DNA of 12,449 bases, taken from Acidimicrobiia bacterium. Lineage in GTDB: Bacteria > Actinomycetota > Acidimicrobiia > Spongiisociales > ZC4RG35. Under the pieces are notes generated by a model. It searched no databases and was not told the DNA's origin. It saw nothing but the letters and a program-made list of their open reading frames with translations. Both the position numbers and the translations under genes were made by a program. The stretch covers positions 1-12,449 of the forward strand of contig WHTL01000094.1 of NCBI GenBank assembly GCA_009377735.1. The letters are read 5' to 3'. Below are positions 7,498-12,449 of this stretch, one piece after another; position 1 is the stretch's first letter, and every line of letters starts with the position of its first letter.

Positions 7498-8489
7498 ACT
7501 TTCACCTCGTCTTGGTCACGCTCCGCACCCCGACCCCGAGAGCGTGTCACCCGGGCGCGCAGACGCCGGAAGGCCGGAACCAGGCCATCGGGAAGTAAGA
7601 GGACCACCGCGATGATCAGAGCCCCCAGTGCTGCCTTGTGCACGAACGGGAGCCTCGCCCACAGCCATTCTGAGGGGATCTCGAAAGCGATGGCGCCAAT
7701 CGGTGGGCCCAACACCGTCCCAATTCCTCCGATCATCGCCATGATGATGGAGCGGAGTGTCACTGTTATGTCGAAGGCCGTGCCTGGATCGATGAATGTT
7801 GCGTTGAGGACGTAACCCGCCCCCGCCAGTCCCGCGAAGAACCCCGAGATGGCAAACACAGTGATCTTGTGCCGGAGGGCGTCGATCCCGAGTGACTCGG
7901 CCGCCACCTCATTCTCTCTGATAGCGACGAGAGCACGACCGAACCGGGTGTAGTCGAAGGAGTGGGTGGCGGCCACCGCGGCGCCGGCCACCCCGACCAT
8001 GAGCAGGTACGACGTCTTTACGTCCATGAGTGGCGGTAGGTAGATGCCGCCGCCACCACCGGTGAGGTCACCCGAGACCGACACCAGAACTCGCACGGCC
8101 TCGGAGATCGCAAGCGTGGAGATGGCGAAGTACACCCCGGTGAGCTTGAGGATTGGCTGTCCCACGAGAAGGGCCAAGAGCATCGAGAACAGACCGCCCA
8201 TCAGGAAGCCGATCGGCCAGGGAAGCCCCCAGTTCGACACGGCTATGGCGCAACCATATGCCCCCACTCCCCAGAAGACGACATGGCCGAAAGAGACGTA
8301 ACCGGCATAACCCGAGATCATGTTCCAACTCGAAGCCAACGCCGCATACATTGCAATGGACATCCCCAGGGCGGTGATATAGGACGACACCACGAACGGC
8401 ATCGCGATCAGCCCCCCGGCGAGAATCGCCAGGACGACCCACTCCACCGTCCCGACGCTCGAAAGGGCGCGGCGAAGGTCGGCGGTCAC
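7494..8489 (-). CDS. livM: ABC transporter permease, LivM type
   Basis: One of two inner-membrane permeases of the HAAT importer. From the chosen start it has 331 residues with about nine hydrophobic segments. Diagnostic stretches are NMISGYAGYVSFGHVVFWGV (matching the usual GYxGxxSFGHAAF motif), the cytoplasmic coupling helix ALVAIRENEVAAESLGID, ISGFFAGLAGAGY, and IGGIGTVLGPPIGA. I chose the GTG at 8487-8489 because it overlaps the LivH-like stop in GTGA fashion and gives normal length. A longer reading from 8579 would add 30 charged residues that lie entirely within the neighbouring gene. The C-terminus is Arg-rich and cytoplasmic. Confidence 0.9.
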   Translation of the reverse strand: MTADLRRALSSVGTVEWVVLAILAGGLIAMPFVVSSYITALGMSIAMYAALASSWNMISGYAGYVSFGHVVFWGVGAYGCAIAVSNWGLPWPIGFLMGGLFSMLLALLVGQPILKLTGVYFAISTLAISEAVRVLVSVSGDLTGGGGGIYLPPLMDVKTSYLLMVGVAGAAVAATHSFDYTRFGRALVAIRENEVAAESLGIDALRHKITVFAISGFFAGLAGAGYVLNATFIDPGTAFDITVTLRSIIMAMIGGIGTVLGPPIGAIAFEIPSEWLWARLPFVHKAALGALIIAVVLLLPDGLVPAFRRLRARVTRSRGRGAERDQDEVKV

Positions 8490-9349
8490 GAGCGACCCCC
8501 CAAGATCCCCGAGGGTCGGAGGAGGAGAGTGAGGATGATCATCACGAACGCCACTCCCTCGGAGAGTTGAACGCTCCACAGGTACGACTCCGCCGCTTCA
8601 ACCACCCCCAGGAGGAGTCCCCCGACGAGCGCACCCATGAAGTTTCCCATGCCACCGAGAACGACCACGGCAAATGCCTTGAGGATGAAGGTTTGACCGA
8701 CTAGGGGGTTGAAAGGCACGATCGAGCTGACCAGAGCACCGGCCACGCCGGCGAGCGCCGCACCCAAACCGAAGGTGATGGCGTGGATGCGACGGGTGTT
8801 GATACCCACCCGTTCGGCCATCTCGCCATCAATGGCGACAGCCCGGATCGCCCGCCCCAGACGAGTGCGGCGGAGGACCCCGTACATGACAAACGAGAGG
8901 GCGACAGCGGCGACGGCGACCACGAGCTGGTTGGCCGCCACCGCCCCGCCGGCGATACTCACGCCGACCTGGAGGAAGTCGACACTCTGGAACTCGGCGC
9001 CCAAGGCAATCACTCCGAGGTTGGTGATCAGGATCGACAGCCCGAACGTGAGGAGCAACGATGTCAGTTCGGGTGCTCCGACGATGCGACGCATAAGGGT
9101 TGCGTTCAGACCGAGACCCACTGCGAAAAGGAGAAGAAACGCTGGAATCATCGCCACCAGTGGGTTCCAGCCGGCGAGCTGCGCTGCGTACAGTGCCGTG
9201 AATGCCCCGATCATCAACAGCTCGCCATGTGCGAGGTTGACTATCTTCATGACACCCCAGATCAGGTTGAGACCCTCGGCGATGAGGGCATAGATTGCGC
9301 CCATCGCCAGACCACTGACGAGGATGACGACCAGCGTCGCCGTGTTCAA
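8486..9349 (-). CDS. livH: ABC transporter permease, LivH type
   Basis: First permease of the HAAT importer, 287 residues, about eight membrane helices. Signatures include SGLAMGAIYALIAEGLNLIW at the N-terminus, MKIVNLAHGELLMIGAF (the NxAHGE motif of LivH), the coupling segment RTRLGRAIRAVAIDGEMAER, GLGAALAGVAGAL and VVVLGGMGNFMGALVGG. The start is TTG at 9347-9349: a stop lies 19-21 bases upstream in frame, and the next ATG falls within the first helix. A GGTGA is about 4 bases before it. The gene follows the binding protein by 50 bases and overlaps the LivM-like gene by 4. Confidence 0.9.
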   Translation of the reverse strand: MNTATLVVILVSGLAMGAIYALIAEGLNLIWGVMKIVNLAHGELLMIGAFTALYAAQLAGWNPLVAMIPAFLLLFAVGLGLNATLMRRIVGAPELTSLLLTFGLSILITNLGVIALGAEFQSVDFLQVGVSIAGGAVAANQLVVAVAAVALSFVMYGVLRRTRLGRAIRAVAIDGEMAERVGINTRRIHAITFGLGAALAGVAGALVSSIVPFNPLVGQTFILKAFAVVVLGGMGNFMGALVGGLLLGVVEAAESYLWSVQLSEGVAFVMIILTLLLRPSGILGGRS

Positions 9350-9382
9350 TTCGTCACCGTCACCTCGTCAATCTGAATGTTC

Positions 9383-9398
9383 CAGGCCTCAAGACCTG
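9383..9398 (-). other. Small intercistronic hairpin between binding protein and LivH-type gene
   Basis: On the transcript (minus strand) CAGGTC-TTGA-GGCCTG can form a 6-bp stem with one G-U pair and a 4-base loop, starting 1 base after the binding-protein stop codon. Hairpins at this site often protect the upstream message or cut read-through, which would raise binding protein over permease levels. The structure is short, so this is tentative. Confidence 0.3.
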
Positions 9399-9399
9399 C

Positions 9400-10749
9400 T
9401 CAGCGCTCCGACCACGCCGGGGTAGGGAAAATCAACTCGGCCGTGGCAACGTCCTCCGGCCAGACAATGTGTCGTTCGCCGTCCTGGATCTGGAGAACGT
9501 AGATCGCCTTTCCTGTCTGCATCCCGGTCTCGGGATCGACGGAGTAGTCACCGAAGACCGTGGTGATCTCCATGGTGTGGAGCTCGTCGTTGATCTTGTC
9601 GTCGTCTAGCTCCCCCACCGACTCGATGGCCTCTTGGAGGACAGTGGCCAGGCCGTACGCAGTGGCAGCGTCCTCGACCGGCTCCTCCCCGAACATCTCC
9701 TCGTATCCAGTCACGAACTCCTCGAAGCCGGGAAGTCCCTCGAGGCTCGGCTCCCACTCCGTAGTTCCCAGCACATACTCGGCGTCCTCACCGAGAACCT
9801 CTACGAACTCCGGCTCGACCGGGGCGATGGTGAAGTAGAACATATCCGGTGAGAATCCTGCGATCTTGGATGCCTGGACGATCTGGATGGCGTCGTTGGC
9901 ACCTCCAGTTCCTCCCACCAACAGGTCGGGCTCACCGTCGGCGATGGCAGCAATGATCGGGGCGAAGTTCTGTGTCCCGTCCGCGTATGCCTCACGGCCG
10001 GTCAGGGTCATTCCGAGATCCTCGATGTTCTCGACACCAGCGTCCCCGAACCCGGTGGTATAGGTGAGATCGGCGTTGAGGACAGCGGCACTCTCGACCT
10101 GGCCCTCGAGGAGCCGCACCGCCACGCCAACGTAGTCGTAGCTTGAGGGGAGAAGGCCTGTTACGTACTTGTATCCGCGGTCCCAGATATCGGTGAGGGT
10201 GGCCCCACCGGTGACCATGGGCTTTCCGTGCTGCTCGGCCACATTGGTTGCCGGCATCGTCATGTCGTCGCTCCATGGGGCCAGCAACACATCAACGTTG
10301 TCCTGGGTGATGAGACGCTCATAGAGGCGGCCGGTCGTGGTGGGATCAGACTGGTCGTCGTAGATGAGTAGTTCAACGGGACGGCCGAGAATGCCACCCG
10401 ACTCGTTGACCTGCTTCTCCCACAGCTGATAGCCGCGATGATTGAGTTCGCCGGCGTCACTCCCCCATCCGGTCAACGGAAGGGCTCCCCCGAACACGAT
10501 TGGCTCACCTTCGGGAGAATCACTGCCTCCCCCGGTTGTTTCGGGCGCAGCCGACTCGGTGCCCGGGGTGGATGCCGTTGTCTCTGCCACCGCATCGGTG
10601 GTCGCCGCGGAGGTGCCAGCGGTTTCCTGGGATGCGGCCGTGGTCGACGTCGTGTCCGCTCCGCCGCAGGCGGCGAGGACCAGCGAAGCCACCACGATCA
10701 GGGGCAACCAACGACGCACCACCCGAGCTCGAAACGTTCCCATGCTCAT
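9400..10749 (-). CDS. HAAT-type ABC transporter substrate-binding lipoprotein
   Basis: A 449-residue extracytoplasmic binding protein of the LivJ/LivK/AmiC-like periplasmic-binding fold, first gene of the import operon. A signal peptide (RARVVRRW then a hydrophobic run) ends in the lipobox LAAC, with Cys28 as the lipid anchor. A linker rich in Thr, Ser, Ala and Glu (about 30-80) tethers the domain to the membrane. The fold begins with IVFGGALPLTGWGSDAGELN and includes GGILGRPVELLIYDDQSDPT and LITQDNVDVLLAPW, the typical first-lobe pattern of this family. I chose the ATG at 10747-10749, with GGAGGAG about 5 bases upstream; starting at 10791 would begin inside the operator palindrome and add 14 unneeded residues. 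The ligand is not evident. The predicted promoter and operator lie directly upstream. Confidence 0.93.
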   Translation of the reverse strand: MSMGTFRARVVRRWLPLIVVASLVLAACGGADTTSTTAASQETAGTSAATTDAVAETTASTPGTESAAPETTGGGSDSPEGEPIVFGGALPLTGWGSDAGELNHRGYQLWEKQVNESGGILGRPVELLIYDDQSDPTTTGRLYERLITQDNVDVLLAPWSDDMTMPATNVAEQHGKPMVTGGATLTDIWDRGYKYVTGLLPSSYDYVGVAVRLLEGQVESAAVLNADLTYTTGFGDAGVENIEDLGMTLTGREAYADGTQNFAPIIAAIADGEPDLLVGGTGGANDAIQIVQASKIAGFSPDMFYFTIAPVEPEFVEVLGEDAEYVLGTTEWEPSLEGLPGFEEFVTGYEEMFGEEPVEDAATAYGLATVLQEAIESVGELDDDKINDELHTMEITTVFGDYSVDPETGMQTGKAIYVLQIQDGERHIVWPEDVATAELIFPTPAWSER

Positions 10750-10775
10750 ATGCACTCCTCCGTCCGGGTACGCTC

Positions 10776-10791
10776 TTGAAAGCGCTTTCAA
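10776..10791. promoter_or_regulatory. LacI-family operator, perfect 16-bp palindrome
   Basis: TTGAAAGCGCTTTCAA is identical to its reverse complement and has the central CG and A/T-rich arms typical of LacI/GalR-family operators. It lies 27 bases before the binding-protein start and 58 bases before the divergent lacI-type gene. It also abuts the predicted -10 box of the transport operon, a position suited to repression. I saw no second copy in the window. Confidence 0.82.
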
Positions 10792-10821
10792 TTACCGGAG
10801 TCGAGACGACAGAGCTGTCAA
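10791..10821 (-). promoter_or_regulatory. Candidate promoter of the transport operon
   Basis: On the minus strand a perfect TTGACA (10816-10821) is followed after 19 bases by GGTAAT (10791-10796), a 4-of-6 match to the -10 consensus. Transcription would begin inside the adjacent palindrome, so bound repressor would block it. The spacer is slightly long, so the -10 assignment is moderate. Confidence 0.5.
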
Positions 10822-10849
10822 CCAGGAAAACCGGGAGCCCCTTGGAGCG

Positions 10850-11788
10850 ATGAGCACGGAGAAGAACTCTCGACTGATCGACGTGGCACGGGTTGCCGGA
10901 GTATCGCTCGCCACAGCGTCCCGAGCCCTAGGTGGGACCGCACAGGTGACCTCGGCAAAGGCGGCCCGGGTTCATCAGGCGGCGGCCGATCTGGGATATG
11001 TCCCCAACGCCCACGCCAGGGCCTTGGCAGGCGCGGCGACAAGAATGGCCGGGCTCATCATCCACGACGTTGGAGATCCTTACTTTTCCGAAATCGCTCG
11101 TGGGGTTGTCGAGGTCGCAGAACGCAATGGCATTCTCGTGCTCATCAGCCACTCGCGGCGAGAACCCGACCGGGAACTCTCCCACATCCGCTCCCTTCGC
11201 GCTAACCGCGTCGAGGCGCTGGTGCTAGCGGGCTCGGGTTACGTCGACGCAGATTCGGAGGAGGAGACCGCCAACGAACTCCGAACGTTTGGAGCCTCGG
11301 GGGGCCGTGTGGTCCTGGTCGGACGCCACCATATGGATGTCGACACAGTGATTCCCGACAATGTTGCAGGAGGCGCCACTGCGGCAAATCATCTGCTCGA
11401 TTTGGGCCACCGCGACATTGCGATCGTTGCTGGGCCCTCAACACTAACCACGGTTGAAGATCGCCTCGCCGGTATCGCCTCCGCTCTCGACGGCCACGGG
11501 ATGAGCCTCGACGATCTCTATCTGGTCCATGGCGACTTCACCCGAGATGGTGGTGCAGTTGCCGCCAACAAGCTGCTCGAGACTCATCCGTCGGTGTCCG
11601 CTGTTATCGCCCTCAACGACGCCATGGCAACCGGGGTCCTCGCCAGGTTCAGGGAACGCGGGATCGTTGTCCCCGACGAGATTTCCGTCATGGGATTCAA
11701 CGACACTCCGGGGGCAGCAGACACCAATCCAGCCCTGACGACGATAAGACTCCCCTCCAGGAGTTGGGAGTCCTCGCTCTCGAGATGA
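10850..11788 (+). CDS. LacI-family transcriptional regulator, C-terminus frameshifted
   Basis: DNA-binding repressor likely controlling the divergent transport operon. The N-terminal helix-turn-helix is RLIDVARVAGVSLATASRAL (8-27), followed by the usual AADLGYVPNAHARAL hinge region. The periplasmic-binding-like effector domain runs from about MAGLIIHDVGDPYF to SVMGFNDTPGA. As sequenced, the protein stops after LTTIRLPSRSWESSLSR at 312 residues. Adding one C to the CCCC run at 11752-11755 gives LTTIRLPLQELGVLALEMTL, ending in HELVIRASTGPPVGG at a TAA at 11878-11880, the classic LacI-family ending, with 343 residues. This is either a sequencing indel or a true truncation. The ATG at 10850 is the only start near the HTH; its GGAG is just 2 bases away, so translation may be weak. 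The operator upstream suggests autoregulation too. Confidence 0.9.
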   Translation: MSTEKNSRLIDVARVAGVSLATASRALGGTAQVTSAKAARVHQAAADLGYVPNAHARALAGAATRMAGLIIHDVGDPYFSEIARGVVEVAERNGILVLISHSRREPDRELSHIRSLRANRVEALVLAGSGYVDADSEEETANELRTFGASGGRVVLVGRHHMDVDTVIPDNVAGGATAANHLLDLGHRDIAIVAGPSTLTTVEDRLAGIASALDGHGMSLDDLYLVHGDFTRDGGAVAANKLLETHPSVSAVIALNDAMATGVLARFRERGIVVPDEISVMGFNDTPGAADTNPALTTIRLPSRSWESSLSR

Positions 11789-11901
11789 CACTGCGTCCCC
11801 CGGCCGCTCGTCGACGACGCCGTCGTACCGCGCATGAACTCGTGATTCGGGCCTCAACGGGACCCCCGGTCGGTGGCTAACCCGTCACTCTGAATGGGCC
11901 A

Positions 11902-11925
11902 GCGGCTGCACCCATCGGCAGTCGC
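11902..11925 (+). terminator. Candidate hairpin terminator after the regulator gene
   Basis: GCGGCTGC (11902-11909) and GCAGTCGC (11918-11925) pair over 8 bp with one G-U and an 8-base loop, 21 bases after the restored stop of the regulator. No T-run follows, so this would be a tail-less hairpin. Between here and 12102 I see no other gene or element. Confidence 0.35.
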
Positions 11926-12102
11926 CGTGCCCGTTAAGGCTCCCTAGGAACTGGCCCCTTCGGATGGCTATCGTCGGATCCGCCGGAGGCGATATCAAGA
12001 TAACCCCGTTCTTCCCTCGTACGACCGCTGCCTGGTCGGTCACGGGTCAACGGTTCCAATACGACGCGGCTTCGGAGGCTCAGGAGCCGTTCGCCCAGAT
12101 CG

Positions 12103-12125
12103 CCACCGGTGGTACCATATATGTC
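12103..12125 (+). promoter_or_regulatory. Candidate vapBC promoter and operator, leaderless start
   Basis: A 10-bp perfect palindrome, CCACCGGTGG (12103-12112), directly precedes TACCAT (12113-12118), which fits the actinobacterial -10 pattern TANNNT. The vapB ATG is 7 bases further on, with no ribosome site before it. This spacing fits a leaderless transcript starting at the ATG. VapBC complexes usually repress their own promoter by binding inverted repeats here. The palindrome is short, so the operator call is tentative. Confidence 0.42.
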
Positions 12126-12335
12126 ATGACTCGCAGGACAACCATATACCTCCCAGACGAATTGAAAAAGGCAGTCGAACAAGAGGCCGCCCGACGTGGG
12201 GAGTCGGAAGCTGAGGTCATCCGGCGAGCGATCGGTGACGCGGTGCGCAGGCCCCGCCCACGTCCCGGTATCTTCAGGGGCGACCCAATCGCAGAGCATG
12301 CCGACGAATTCCTCGACGGATTCGGTGAACGGTGA
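12126..12335 (+). CDS. vapB: VapB-family antitoxin with ribbon-helix-helix domain
   Basis: A 69-residue antitoxin. Residues 1-40 form a CopG/ribbon-helix-helix DNA-binding domain (RRTTIYLPDELKKAVEQEA, then ESEAEVIRRAI). The C-terminal part (PRPGIFRGDPIAEHADEFL) is the toxin-wrapping tail typical of actinobacterial VapB. The open frame extends upstream to 11964, but the added residues have no antitoxin character and the ATG at 12126 begins the conserved strand. The TGA overlaps the GTG of the toxin gene by 4 bases (GTGA), the usual coupled arrangement. The protein should neutralise the downstream toxin and repress the shared promoter. Confidence 0.9.
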   Translation: MTRRTTIYLPDELKKAVEQEAARRGESEAEVIRRAIGDAVRRPRPRPGIFRGDPIAEHADEFLDGFGER

Positions 12336-12449
12336 TCATTGCCGACACGAGCGGTCTCCTCGCATTCTTCAACGCCGAGGAGCCAGCCCACACACCTGTC
12401 GTCACCGCTGTCGAAGCCAGCGACGAACCCCTGGTCGTATCGCCCTTTG
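12332..12449 (+). CDS. vapC: VapC-family PIN-domain ribonuclease toxin, 5' end only
   Basis: Begins at GTG 12332 overlapping the vapB stop and runs off the window after 39 codons. The N-terminus (IIADTSGLLAFFNAEEPAHT) is the first PIN strand with catalytic Asp5, followed by the helix and EPLVVSPF, where an antitoxin contact and second catalytic acid normally follow. It would be a Mg2+-dependent RNase paired with the antitoxin just upstream. The visible part is intact. It cannot be compared with the toxin tail at 1-132, because the two fragments cover opposite ends of the protein, but both fit the same subfamily. Confidence 0.9.
   Translation, partial: MIIADTSGLLAFFNAEEPAHTPVVTAVEASDEPLVVSPF

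Noticed and set aside
6880..7815. Plus-strand open frame of 311 codons
   Set aside because: Antisense to the LivG- and LivM-type genes, with His/Arg/Pro-rich shadow composition.
10442..10849. Upstream extension of the regulator's open frame
   Set aside because: It runs antisense through the binding-protein signal peptide and the operator; the HTH begins just after the ATG at 10850.
11964..12125. Upstream extension of the antitoxin's open frame
   Set aside because: The added residues are unlike any antitoxin and the extension would bury the palindrome and -10 box inside the gene.
1..12449. CRISPR arrays, tRNA/rRNA genes, transposases or prophage genes
   Set aside because: No spaced repeat series, cloverleaf, or transposase/integrase motifs were seen on either strand.

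Overview
The window looks like a stretch of an actinobacterial chromosome, most likely from the Acidimicrobiia or a near relative. The grounds are high GC, GTG and TTG starts with 4-bp gene overlaps, a remnant of an F420-type LLM oxidoreductase, a PPOX-class flavin/F420 protein, and a VapBC pair of the common actinobacterial type. The lineage is inferred from gene style; no RNA or marker gene is present.

Layout. (1) 1-132 is the 3' end of a vapC toxin gene whose start lies outside the window. (2) 133-1133 holds no intact gene. It is a decay zone with the broken tail of an LLM-class oxidoreductase and probably the last membrane segment of an MFS exporter, both on the minus strand. (3) 1134-3622, minus strand, has a secreted ExeM/NucH-type nuclease with one frameshift, preceded by a PPOX-family flavin/F420-binding protein. 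(4) 3808-3880 is a second, degenerate copy of the vapC tail. It forms a direct repeat with 75-147, so regions 2 and 3 lie between two vapC ends. (5) 3988-10749, minus strand, is the functional core. A lipoprotein solute-binding protein, two LivH/LivM permeases, two LivG/LivF ATPases and an isochorismatase-type cysteine hydrolase form one tightly packed operon. A Gfo/Idh/MocA dehydrogenase follows after a 380-base gap. (6) 10850-11788, plus strand, is a divergent LacI-family regulator with a frameshifted C-terminus. A perfect 16-bp palindrome lies between it and the transport operon. (7) 12126-12449 is a vapB antitoxin gene overlapping the start of a vapC gene that runs off the window.

How it works together. 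The core reads as a LacI-controlled uptake and hydrolysis cassette. The binding protein captures a small polar, perhaps amide- or ureide-like compound, the HAAT-type ABC transporter imports it, the cysteine hydrolase cleaves it, and the LacI protein probably gates expression at the palindrome. The substrate is unknown.

Several genes each differ from an intact reading by a single base, so the sequence may carry small indel errors or the region may be decaying. The sequence alone cannot decide this. I found no tRNA, rRNA, CRISPR array or insertion sequence.
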